Source of the DNA: Cellulomonas sp. Root930
GTDB lineage: Bacteria > Actinomycetota > Actinomycetes > Actinomycetales > Cellulomonadaceae
Assembly (NCBI GenBank): GCA_001429255.1
Contig: LMJI01000002.1
Span: 714,645-778,644 of the forward strand
Direction of reading: 5' to 3'
Length of the DNA: 64,000 nucleotides
Made by a program: the position numbers and the translations under genes. Under the pieces are notes generated by a model. That model was not told the origin of the DNA. It saw nothing but the letters and a program-made list of their open reading frames with translations, and did no database searches. How positions within the stretch are numbered: position 1 is the first letter of the stretch; each line of letters begins with the position of its first letter. Positions 16,989 to 24,696 of the stretch are shown here, in pieces.

Positions 16989-19900
16989 ATGGCATCAGCT
17001 GGGGGCTCCGACTTCGTCCACCTCCACGTGCACACCGAGTACTCGATGCTCGACGGCGCGGCGCGCCTGGACGACCTGTTCACCGAGGCCAACCGCCTCG
17101 GGCAGACGGCCGTCGCCATCACCGACCACGGGTACCTGTTCGGGGCGTTCGACTTCTGGCAGAAGGCCAAGAACCACGGGATCAAGCCGATCATCGGCGT
17201 CGAGGCGTACGTCACGCCGGGCACCAGCCGGTTCGACCAGAACCGCGTGCGCTGGGGCGAGGCGCACCAGGCGTCAGACGACGTCTCGGCCCGCGGCGCG
17301 TACACGCACATGACCCTGCTGGCCAAGTCCACCAAGGGGATGCACAACCTCTTCCGGATGTCCTCGCTGGCGTCGCTCGAGGGCCAGATGGGCAAGTGGC
17401 CGCGCATGGACCGCGAGCTGCTGACCACGTACAGCGACGGGCTCATCGGCACCACGGGCTGCCCGTCGGGCGAGGTGCAGACGCGCATCCGGCTCGGCCA
17501 GTTCGACGAGGCCGTGCGGGCCGCCGGGGAGCTGCAGGACATCTTCGGCAAGGAGAACTACTACGTCGAGCTGATGGACCACGGGCTCGAGATCGAGACC
17601 CGGGTCATCAAGGACCTGCGGCGCCTGGCCGAGGCGATCGGTGCGCCCGTCGTCGCCACCAACGACCTGCACTACACCAAGCACGAGGACAGCCACGCGC
17701 ACGAGGTGCTGCTGTGCGTCCAGTCGGGCTCCACCCTCGCCGACCCCGACCGGTTCAAGTTCGACACCGACCAGTTCTACCTGAAGTCCGCGGAGGAGAT
17801 GCGGCGCACCTGGTCCGAGATCCCGGAGGCGTGCGACAACACCGTCCTCATCGCGGAGCAGTGCGAGGTGGAGTTCAACACCGACGCCAACTTCATGCCG
17901 AACTTCCCGGTCCCGGCCGGGGAGAGCGAGGACTCCTGGTTCATCAAGGAGGTCGAGACCGGCCTGCAGAAGCGGTACCACGGGACGATCCCGTCGGATG
18001 TCCGCACGCAGGCCGAGTACGAGACGGGCGTCATCACCCAGCTCGGGTTCTCCGGGTACTTCCTGGTCGTCGCCGACTTCATCAACTGGGCCAAGGACCA
18101 GGGCATCCGCGTCGGTCCGGGCCGTGGGTCCGCGGCCGGCTCGATGGCGTCGTACGCGATGGGCATCACCGAGCTGGACCCGCTGGAGCACGGGCTGATC
18201 TTCGAGCGGTTCCTCAACCCCGAGCGCGTGTCGTGGCCCGACGTCGACGTCGACTTCGACGAGCGCCGTCGCGGCGAGGTCATCCGGTACGTCACCGACA
18301 AGTACGGCGAGGACCGGGTCGCCCAGATCGTCACGTACGGCACCATCAAGGCCAAGCAGGCGCTCAAGGACGCCTCACGCGTCCTCGGCTTCCCGTTCGC
18401 GATGGGGGAGAAGCTCACCAAGGCGATGCCGCCCGCGGTGATGGGCAAGGACATCACGCTCTCGGGCATCTACAACCCGCAGGACTCCCGCTACGCGGAG
18501 GCCGACGAGTTCCGTCAGGTGGTGCAGGCGGACCCCGAGGCGCAGCGCGTGCTGGAGACCGCGAAGGGGTTGGAGAACCTCAAGCGCCAGTGGGGCGTGC
18601 ACGCGGCCGGCGTCATCATGTCCAGCGAGCCGCTGGTGGACATCGTCCCGATCATGCGGCGCCCGCAGGACGGCGCGATCATCACGCAGTTCGACCAGCC
18701 GGGGTCCGAGGCCCTGGGCCTGATCAAGATGGACTTCCTCGGTCTGCGCAACCTCACGATCCTCGACGACGCCCTCGAGAACATCGAGATGAACGGCAAG
18801 GCCGCCATCAAGATCGAGGAGGTGCCGCTCGACGACCCGGCGACGTACGAGCTGCTCGGTCGAGGCGACACCCTGGGCGTGTTCCAGCTCGACGGTGGCC
18901 CGATGCGCTCGCTGCTGCGTCAGATGCGGCCCGACAACTTCGAGGACATCTCGGCCGTCATCGCGCTGTACCGGCCCGGCCCGATGGGGATGAACTCCCA
19001 CATCAACTACGCGCTGCGCAAGAACGGCCTGCAGAAGGTGGAGCCCATCCACCCGGAGCTGGAGGCGCCGCTCGAGGAGGTCGTGGGCATCACCCACGGG
19101 CTGATCGTCTACCAGGAGCAGGTGCAGCGCGCCGCGCAGAAGCTGGCCGGGTACACGCTCGGCCAGGCCGACCTGCTGCGCCGCGCGATGGGCAAGAAGA
19201 AGAAGGAGGTCCTGGACAAGGAGTTCGTCCCGTTCCAGGCCGGCATGCGCGAGCGCGGCTACTCGGACGCCTCCATCCAGGCCGTGTGGGACGTGCTGGT
19301 GCCCTTCGCCGGGTACGCCTTCAACAAGGCCCACTCGGCGGCGTACGGCGTCATCTCCTACTGGACCGCCTACCTCAAGGCCAACTACCCGACCGAGTAC
19401 ATGGCCGGGCTGCTCACCAGCGTGCGCGACGACAAGGACAAGTCGGCGCTGTACCTGGGCGAGTGCCGGCACATGGGCATCACGGTGCTCGCGCCGGACG
19501 TCAACTCCTCGTCGGCCAACTTCACGGCCGTCGGCAAGGACATCCGGTTCGGCCTGACGGCCATCCGCAACGTGGGCGCCAACGTGGTCGACGCGATCGT
19601 GCGCTCGCGCGAGGAGAAGGGCGCGTTCACGTCGTTCACCGACTTCCTGGACAAGGTGCCCGCAGTCGTCTGCAACAAGCGGACCATCGAGTCGCTCATC
19701 AAGGCCGGGGCGTTCGATTCGCTCGGGCACGCGCGGCGCGCCCTGCTGCTGGTGCACGAGCAGGCGGTCGACTCGGTGATCGGCGTGAAGCGCAAGGAGG
19801 CCGAGGGCCAGTTCGACCTCTTCGCCGACCTGCTGGGCGGCGACGACGCCGGCCAGGGCTTCGCGGTGGTCGTGCCGGACCTGCCGGACTGGGACAAGAA

Positions 19901-20528
19901 GCAGCGGCTCGCGTTCGAGCGGGAGATGCTCGGGCTGTACGTGTCCGACCACCCGCTGTCCGGGCTCGAGCACGTGCTCGCCGCCGCGGCGGACGTGTCG
20001 ATCGCCACGCTGCTGCAGGACGAGCAGCGGCCCGACGGCTCCACGGTGGTCATCGCCGGGCTCATCACGTCGCTGCAGCGCAAGATGTCGAAGCAGGGCA
20101 ACCCGTGGGCCGCGGTCACCATCGAGGACATGGAGGCCTCGGTCGAGATCATGTTCTTCGGCGAGACCTACCTGGCGTACTCGACGGCGCTGGCCGAGGA
20201 CGCGGTCGTCGTGATCCGCGGACGCGTGCGGCGGCGCGACGAGACCATGCAGCTGCAGGCCATGGAGGTGTCGCTGCCGGACGTCTCGCAGGCCGCGGAC
20301 GCGCCCGTGATCGTGTCGATGGCCGTGTCCCGCTGCACGCCTCCGGTGGTCGAGCGGCTGCGCGAGGTGCTCTCCACCCACCCGGGCGTCACGGAGGTCC
20401 ACCTGCGGCTCACGAGTCCCGGACGGGCGACCGTCATGCGGCTCGACCACGGGCTGCGTGTCGAGCGGTCTCCGTCGCTGTTCGGGGACCTGAAGGCGCT
20501 GCTCGGGCCTAGCTGCCTGGCGTCCTGA
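16989..20528 (+). CDS. dnaE: DnaE, DNA polymerase III alpha subunit
   Basis: 1179 residues, full length for DnaE1. N-terminal PHP domain (HLHVHTEYSMLDGAARLDDL), palm with the catalytic motif PDVDVDFDE (Asp at 418, 420, 422), GPGRGSAAGS, fingers, tandem HhH region around DFLDKVPAVVCNKRTIESL, and a C-terminal OB domain (VVIAGLITSLQRKMSKQGN). It is the replicative polymerase. TAGGAT (16976-16981) lies 7 nt before the ATG, suggesting a leaderless message. The last 20 bp overlap the convergent peroxiredoxin gene. Confidence 0.97.
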   Translation: MASAGGSDFVHLHVHTEYSMLDGAARLDDLFTEANRLGQTAVAITDHGYLFGAFDFWQKAKNHGIKPIIGVEAYVTPGTSRFDQNRVRWGEAHQASDDVSARGAYTHMTLLAKSTKGMHNLFRMSSLASLEGQMGKWPRMDRELLTTYSDGLIGTTGCPSGEVQTRIRLGQFDEAVRAAGELQDIFGKENYYVELMDHGLEIETRVIKDLRRLAEAIGAPVVATNDLHYTKHEDSHAHEVLLCVQSGSTLADPDRFKFDTDQFYLKSAEEMRRTWSEIPEACDNTVLIAEQCEVEFNTDANFMPNFPVPAGESEDSWFIKEVETGLQKRYHGTIPSDVRTQAEYETGVITQLGFSGYFLVVADFINWAKDQGIRVGPGRGSAAGSMASYAMGITELDPLEHGLIFERFLNPERVSWPDVDVDFDERRRGEVIRYVTDKYGEDRVAQIVTYGTIKAKQALKDASRVLGFPFAMGEKLTKAMPPAVMGKDITLSGIYNPQDSRYAEADEFRQVVQADPEAQRVLETAKGLENLKRQWGVHAAGVIMSSEPLVDIVPIMRRPQDGAIITQFDQPGSEALGLIKMDFLGLRNLTILDDALENIEMNGKAAIKIEEVPLDDPATYELLGRGDTLGVFQLDGGPMRSLLRQMRPDNFEDISAVIALYRPGPMGMNSHINYALRKNGLQKVEPIHPELEAPLEEVVGITHGLIVYQEQVQRAAQKLAGYTLGQADLLRRAMGKKKKEVLDKEFVPFQAGMRERGYSDASIQAVWDVLVPFAGYAFNKAHSAAYGVISYWTAYLKANYPTEYMAGLLTSVRDDKDKSALYLGECRHMGITVLAPDVNSSSANFTAVGKDIRFGLTAIRNVGANVVDAIVRSREEKGAFTSFTDFLDKVPAVVCNKRTIESLIKAGAFDSLGHARRALLLVHEQAVDSVIGVKRKEAEGQFDLFADLLGGDDAGQGFAVVVPDLPDWDKKQRLAFEREMLGLYVSDHPLSGLEHVLAAAADVSIATLLQDEQRPDGSTVVIAGLITSLQRKMSKQGNPWAAVTIEDMEASVEIMFFGETYLAYSTALAEDAVVVIRGRVRRRDETMQLQAMEVSLPDVSQAADAPVIVSMAVSRCTPPVVERLREVLSTHPGVTEVHLRLTSPGRATVMRLDHGLRVERSPSLFGDLKALLGPSCLAS

Positions 20529-21078
20529 CCAGCCACGCGAGCACCTCGGCCGCGTGGCGGTCGGGCGGGAACACCGGGGAGAAGACTCGCTCGACGGCGC
20601 CGTCGCGCACGACCATCGTGAGCCGGCGTAGCAGTCTGCGGCCGTCGACCTCGAACGTGGGCAGCCGGAGCGCGTGCGTGAGAGCGAACGACTCGTCGCT
20701 GAGCATCGCGAACGGCAGGTGCAGCCGCTCGACGGCCTCGCGCTGGTAGTCCGTGGCCTGCGTCGAGAGGCCGAACACCGCCGAGGCTCCTGCCGCGAGC
20801 AGGTCGGCGTGGTGGTCGCGGAACGCGCACGCCTCGGCGGTGCAGCCGCGTGCGCCGGGGATCGTGTCCCAGTCGTCGGGCAGCCGCGCGCCCGGTCCGC
20901 CGGTCAGCGGGTACGCGTACAGGATCGTGCGACCCGGCCCGAGGCGGTCGAGGTGCACGGCGGACCCGTCGGTTGCCCTCAGGGTGACCGCGGGCATCGC
21001 GGTGCCCGCGAGGTGGTCCGCGGCACCGTCGTCCACCGGCACCGGGAGGTCGTCGGGAAGTCGGGTCAGGTCGAACAC
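20509..21078 (-). CDS. Peroxiredoxin/redoxin-family protein (Cys-x4-Cys)
   Basis: 189 residues. Thioredoxin-fold AhpC/TSA-like protein with GARGCTAEACAFRDHHADL: Cys79 is the likely peroxidatic and Cys84 the resolving cysteine, as in the BCP/PrxQ type. It would reduce peroxides with thioredoxin-type donors. The GTG start at 21078 is preceded by TAGCGT at 21085-21090 with a 6-nt gap, so probably leaderless. It is divergent from the ArsR-type regulator across a 67-bp gap holding a palindrome, and convergent with dnaE. Confidence 0.8.
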   Translation of the reverse strand: MFDLTRLPDDLPVPVDDGAADHLAGTAMPAVTLRATDGSAVHLDRLGPGRTILYAYPLTGGPGARLPDDWDTIPGARGCTAEACAFRDHHADLLAAGASAVFGLSTQATDYQREAVERLHLPFAMLSDESFALTHALRLPTFEVDGRRLLRRLTMVVRDGAVERVFSPVFPPDRHAAEVLAWLVRTPGS

Positions 21079-21100
21079 GCTGCCACGCTAGCCGGTCTCC

Positions 21101-21138
21101 ATATAGCGCTTGCGTTATATAACGGAAAGCGGAAAGAT
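21101..21138 (+). promoter_or_regulatory. Operator palindrome and promoter of the ArsR-type gene
   Basis: ATATAGCGCTTGCGTTATAT (21101-21120) is a near-perfect inverted repeat (8 of 9 per arm). It covers the -35 box TTGCGT (21110-21115), which is 17 bp from the -10 AAAGAT (21133-21138), itself 7 nt before the GTG at 21146. The layout fits autorepression by the ArsR-family protein and might also touch the divergent peroxiredoxin promoter. Confidence 0.7.
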
Positions 21139-21145
21139 CTGACGT

Positions 21146-21478
21146 GTGCAGGTCATGGACGCGTTGGGGGACCCGGTCCGCCGCCGACTGGTGGAGCTCC
21201 TCGCCGAGGGGGAGCGCAGCGCGGGCCAGCTGGCGACCGCCGTCGGTGCCGAGTTCGGCATCAGCCAGCCGGCCGCGTCGCGGCACCTGCGGGTGCTGCG
21301 CGAGGCGGGCGTCGTCGACTCGGAGCCGCGGGGTGCGGTCCGGCTGTACTCCGTGCGCCCGGAGGCGTTCGACGAGGTCGAGCGTTGGGCGCACGGCATC
21401 CGCCGGTTCTGGGACGGGCACCTGGACGCGCTGGAGACCGAGATCGCCCGCGGGCGGAGGAGACGAGATGACGACTGA
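21146..21478 (+). CDS. ArsR-family winged-helix transcriptional regulator
   Basis: 110 residues. The ArsR wHTH spans about residues 3-75 (DALGDPVRRRLVELLAEGER, recognition helix ISQPAASRHLRVLREAGVV, wing RGAVRLYSV). No metal-binding ELCVCD-type motif is seen, so it probably belongs to the group paired with SRPBCC proteins rather than the metal sensors. It overlaps the SRPBCC gene by 11 bp, has a promoter with an operator-like palindrome and probably no leader. Confidence 0.88.
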   Translation: MQVMDALGDPVRRRLVELLAEGERSAGQLATAVGAEFGISQPAASRHLRVLREAGVVDSEPRGAVRLYSVRPEAFDEVERWAHGIRRFWDGHLDALETEIARGRRRRDDD

Positions 21479-21965
21479 CGTGTGGGGAGTGCTCCGGCCG
21501 TCCGCGACCGGGGTGACGGTCCGCTTCGAGCGGCAGTACGCGACCACGTCCGACGACCTCTGGTCCAGCGTGACGGAGCCGGACCGGCTCGCCCGCTGGC
21601 TCGGTCCGGTCTACGGCGACCTCCGGGTGGGCGGCCGTTACGAGCTGCGGATGGGCGACGACGTGGACGGTTCGCCGGAGAACGCGGTCGGCGAGGTCCT
21701 CGAGTGCGACCCGCCGCACCGCCTGCTGGTCGGCTGGCGGTTCCCCGGGGAGGACGAGTCGCGCGTGGCGCTCGAGATCCGTGCCGACGGCGACGGCGCC
21801 GTCCTCGTGCTCGAGCACCTGGACCTGGCCGAGGCCGCGGCGCGCGGGTACGGCGGCGGCTGGCACGCGTCGCTCGACCAGCTGGACGACTACGCGGCGG
21901 GCCGCCCGGTCCGGCCCTGGCAGGAGCTGTTCGACGCCGCACTGCCGCGCTACCAGGAGGCGTGA
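21468..21965 (+). CDS. SRPBCC (AHSA1/START-like) domain protein
   Basis: 165 residues. SRPBCC hydrophobic-pocket fold: VRFERQYATTSDDLWSSVTEPDRLARWLG, GGRYELRM, EVLECDPPHRLLVGWRF and the C-terminal helix GWHASLDQLDDY. Small-molecule ligand unknown. The start overlaps the ArsR-type gene by 11 bp after a GGAGGAGA ribosome site. ArsR-SRPBCC pairs are common in Actinobacteria; the SRPBCC partner is thought to bind the relevant ligand (family knowledge). Confidence 0.87.
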   Translation: MTTDVWGVLRPSATGVTVRFERQYATTSDDLWSSVTEPDRLARWLGPVYGDLRVGGRYELRMGDDVDGSPENAVGEVLECDPPHRLLVGWRFPGEDESRVALEIRADGDGAVLVLEHLDLAEAAARGYGGGWHASLDQLDDYAAGRPVRPWQELFDAALPRYQEA

Positions 21966-21972
21966 GCCGCGG

Positions 21973-22191
21973 TCAGGCGACCGTGGCCTCCTTGTAGCCC
22001 GTCGGCAGGTCCACCTCGACCACGTCGCCGCGCACCAGCTGGCGGCCGCGCCGGGCCTCGTCCTCGCCGTTCACCGTCACGGCACCGTCCTCCAGCAGCG
22101 CACGGGCGTGCGCGCCGGAGTCGGCGAGGTCCGCGAGCTTGAGGAACTGGCCGAGCCGGATCGAGTCGTCGGAGATGGGCACCTGGGTCAT
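21973..22191 (-). CDS. Small S4-domain RNA-binding protein
   Basis: 72 residues, a single S4 domain: IRLGQFLKLADLADSGAHAR, ALLEDGAVTVNGEDEARRGRQL, VRGDVVEV. Resembles YbcJ/RqcP-like small RNA-binding proteins, some of which act on stalled ribosomes; the role here is not established. CAGACT lies 6 nt before the ATG on the minus strand, so possibly leaderless. Divergent from hisD and convergent with the SRPBCC gene. Confidence 0.85.
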   Translation of the reverse strand: MTQVPISDDSIRLGQFLKLADLADSGAHARALLEDGAVTVNGEDEARRGRQLVRGDVVEVDLPTGYKEATVA

Positions 22192-22279
22192 GGCAGCAGT
22201 CTGCCGTGCTCCGCGGTCCGTGTGGCGCAGCGCACGCCCGACCCGTGGTCCTGGCCAGGCCCGTGGCAGAGGTCCGTCC

Positions 22280-22285
22280 TATGCT
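22280..22285 (+). promoter_or_regulatory. -10 box of hisD (leaderless start)
   Basis: TATGCT ends 7 nt before the GTG at 22293. It also contains the alternative ATG at 22281, which would then not be transcribed; this decides for the GTG start. Confidence 0.5.
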
Positions 22286-22292
22286 CAGGAAC

Positions 22293-23615
22293 GTGATCAC
22301 CCGGATCGACCTGCGCGGTCGCACCCTGTCGCGCCGCGAGCTCCTGGAGGAGCTCCCCAGAGCCGAGGTCGACGTCGAGCACGCCGCCGAGGTCGTCGCA
22401 CCGATCCTGGCGGACGTGCGCAAGCGGGGAGCCGTCGAGCTGCGCGACCTCGCCGAGCGGTTCGACGGTGTGCGCCCGGTGCACCTGCGCGTCCCGGTCG
22501 AGGTGATCACCGCTTCCGTCGGGGTGCTCGACCCCGACGTGCGGGCGGCGCTCGAGGAGACCATCCGTCGTGTCCGCCAGGTGCACGGCGCCCAGCGTCC
22601 CGCCGACTTCACGGTCGAGCTCTCGCCCGGCGCCCAGGTCCGGCAGCGCTGGCTCCCGGTCCGCAGGGTCGGGCTCTACGTCCCGGGCGGGCTCGCGGTG
22701 TACCCGTCGTCCGTCGTGATGAACGTCGTCGCGGCGCAGGCGGCCGGCGTCGCCTCGCTCGCCGTGGCCTCCCCGCCGCAGAAGGACCAGGGCGGCCTGC
22801 CGGACCCGGTGGTGCTGGCCACGTGCGCGCTGCTCGGCATCGACGAGGTGTACGCCGTCGGTGGTGCCCAGGCGGTCGCGATGTTCGCCTACGGCGCGGC
22901 CGGCACCGACGACGTGGACGGCGAGACGCTCTGCGAGCCCGTCGACGTGGTTACCGGCCCCGGCAACGTGTACGTCGCTGCGGCCAAGCGGCTGGTCCGG
23001 GGGATCGTCGGCATCGACGCCGAGGCCGGCCCCACCGAGATCGCGATCCTGGCCGACGGGACCGCGGACGCCACGCACGTCGCCGCCGACCTCGTCTCGC
23101 AGGCCGAGCACGACCCGCTCGCGGCGGCCGTGCTGGTCACCCCGTCGGTCGAGCTCGCCGGCGCGGTCGAGGCCAAGCTGATCGACCGGGTGGACGCCAC
23201 GCGGCACCGTGAACGAGTGACCACCTCGCTGCGCGGGGAGCAGTCCGCGATCGTGCTCGTCGACAACCTGGAGCAGGGCCTGGAGGTGGTCAACGCGTAC
23301 GGCGCGGAGCACCTCGAGATCCAGACGGTCGGCGCGGCGGCGCTCGCCGAGCGCGTGACCAGCGCGGGCGCCATCTTCGTCGGCGCGTACTCCCCGGTCT
23401 CCCTCGGGGACTACATGGCCGGGTCCAACCACGTGCTCCCCACCGGCGGCTGCGCCCATTTCGCCAGCGGCCTCGGGGTGCACTCGTTCCTGCGCGCCGT
23501 GCAGGTGATCGAGTACGACGCCGACGCGCTCGCGGAGGTCGCCGACAAGATCGTGGCGCTCGCGGACGCCGAAGGGCTCCCCGCGCACGGCGAGGCGGTG
23601 CGAGCCCGATTCTGA
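22293..23615 (+). CDS. hisD: HisD, histidinol dehydrogenase
   Basis: 440 residues. Catalyses the last two oxidations, histidinol to histidine. Conserved features are the N-terminal ITRIDLRGR, YVPGGLAVYPSSVVMN, GPGNVYVAAAKRLV, AGPTEIAIL, the zinc and catalytic region SQAEHDPLAAAVLVT, NHVLPTGGCAHFASGLGVHSF. GTG at 22293 was chosen over the ATG at 22281, which lies in the -10 box. hisC does not follow directly: the ole genes lie between. Confidence 0.95.
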   Translation: MITRIDLRGRTLSRRELLEELPRAEVDVEHAAEVVAPILADVRKRGAVELRDLAERFDGVRPVHLRVPVEVITASVGVLDPDVRAALEETIRRVRQVHGAQRPADFTVELSPGAQVRQRWLPVRRVGLYVPGGLAVYPSSVVMNVVAAQAAGVASLAVASPPQKDQGGLPDPVVLATCALLGIDEVYAVGGAQAVAMFAYGAAGTDDVDGETLCEPVDVVTGPGNVYVAAAKRLVRGIVGIDAEAGPTEIAILADGTADATHVAADLVSQAEHDPLAAAVLVTPSVELAGAVEAKLIDRVDATRHRERVTTSLRGEQSAIVLVDNLEQGLEVVNAYGAEHLEIQTVGAAALAERVTSAGAIFVGAYSPVSLGDYMAGSNHVLPTGGCAHFASGLGVHSFLRAVQVIEYDADALAEVADKIVALADAEGLPAHGEAVRARF

Positions 23616-23673
23616 CCGTCACCGTCGAACACGTGCGTGCCCGCCACCCCAGCCCCCGTCGAGAGGACCGCCT

Positions 23674-24696
23674 GTGACAGGCAACGCGACGTTCCGCCAC
23701 CGCGATGTCGCGCTCCTTGCCGTCGTCGGCATCGAGGCGCCGGTCGTCGTGCCCTCGACGGTGTTCGACGAGCGTCTGGCGCCCACCCTGAAGCGGCTGC
23801 GCCTCCCGCAGGGGCTGCTGGCGCGCGTGGCGGGCGTGCACGAGCGGCGCTGGTGGGACGACGAGATGACCTTCGACGACGCCGCGACCGCTGCGGGCGC
23901 GAAGGCGCTGGCCGAGGCCGGGATCGACGCGGGCGACGTGGGCCTGCTCATCAACACCTCGGTGACCCGGACGTTCCTGGAGCCGTCGGTCGCGTCCCGC
24001 ATCCACTCGGGGCTGGCGCTGCCGTCGAGCGCGCTCAACTTCGACCTGACCAACGCGTGCCTCGGCTTCGTCAACGGCATGACGCTCGCCGCCCAGCTCA
24101 TCGACTCGGGGCAGGTGCGGTACGCGGTCATCGTCAACGGCGAGGACCCCCGGCCCACGCAGGAGGCGACCCTCGCGCGGATGACCTCGCCCGAGACCAC
24201 CCGGGAGTCGTTCCTGGAGGAGTTCGCCACCCTCACGCTCGGCGCGGGCGCGGCCGCCGCGGTGCTCGGCCCCGCGCACCTGCACCCCGGAGCGCACCGG
24301 CTGGTCGGCGGGGTCGCGCGGTCGGCCACCCAGCACCACGAGCTCTGCGTCGGGGGCGTCGACGGCATGAAGACGGACCCAGGCGGCCTGCTCGCCGGTG
24401 GCCTCGAGCTGGTCGTCGACGCGTGGAACGAGGCGCAGCCCGAGTGGGACTGGGCGGGCGTCGACCGCATCGTCACGCACCAGGTCTCGTCGGTGCACAC
24501 CCGGTCGATCGTCGAGGCGCTGGGCCTGGACGCGGACCGGGTGCCGACGACCTTCCCGCGCTGGGGCAACGTCGGGCCGGCTGCGCTGCCGATGACCCTG
24601 GCCGAGCAGGGCGACTCGCTGCGCACCGGGGACCGCGTGCTGTGCATGGGGGTCGGCTCCGGCCTGCACACCGCCATGGCCGAGATCGTCTGGTGA
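23674..24696 (+). CDS. oleA: OleA, acyl-CoA head-to-head condensing thiolase
   Basis: 340 residues, thiolase superfamily related to FabH. Catalytic Cys129 in LTNACLGFVNGM, His269 in VTHQVSSVHT and Asn299 in RWGNVGPAALP; Glu103 in RTFLEPSVAS matches the glutamate that reaches across the OleA dimer. OleA joins two fatty acyl-CoAs by a Claisen condensation to a beta-keto acid, the first step of long-chain olefin synthesis. FabH proteins lack the LEPS glutamate, and the following oleBC and oleD genes settle the assignment. GTG start 58 bp after hisD; the stop overlaps oleBC by 4 bp. Confidence 0.92.
   Translation: MTGNATFRHRDVALLAVVGIEAPVVVPSTVFDERLAPTLKRLRLPQGLLARVAGVHERRWWDDEMTFDDAATAAGAKALAEAGIDAGDVGLLINTSVTRTFLEPSVASRIHSGLALPSSALNFDLTNACLGFVNGMTLAAQLIDSGQVRYAVIVNGEDPRPTQEATLARMTSPETTRESFLEEFATLTLGAGAAAAVLGPAHLHPGAHRLVGGVARSATQHHELCVGGVDGMKTDPGGLLAGGLELVVDAWNEAQPEWDWAGVDRIVTHQVSSVHTRSIVEALGLDADRVPTTFPRWGNVGPAALPMTLAEQGDSLRTGDRVLCMGVGSGLHTAMAEIVW

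Noticed and set aside
23674..24696. FabH (beta-ketoacyl-ACP synthase III) for the thiolase gene
   Set aside because: The LEPS glutamate, the lack of other fatty-acid genes and the adjacent oleBC and oleD identify OleA.
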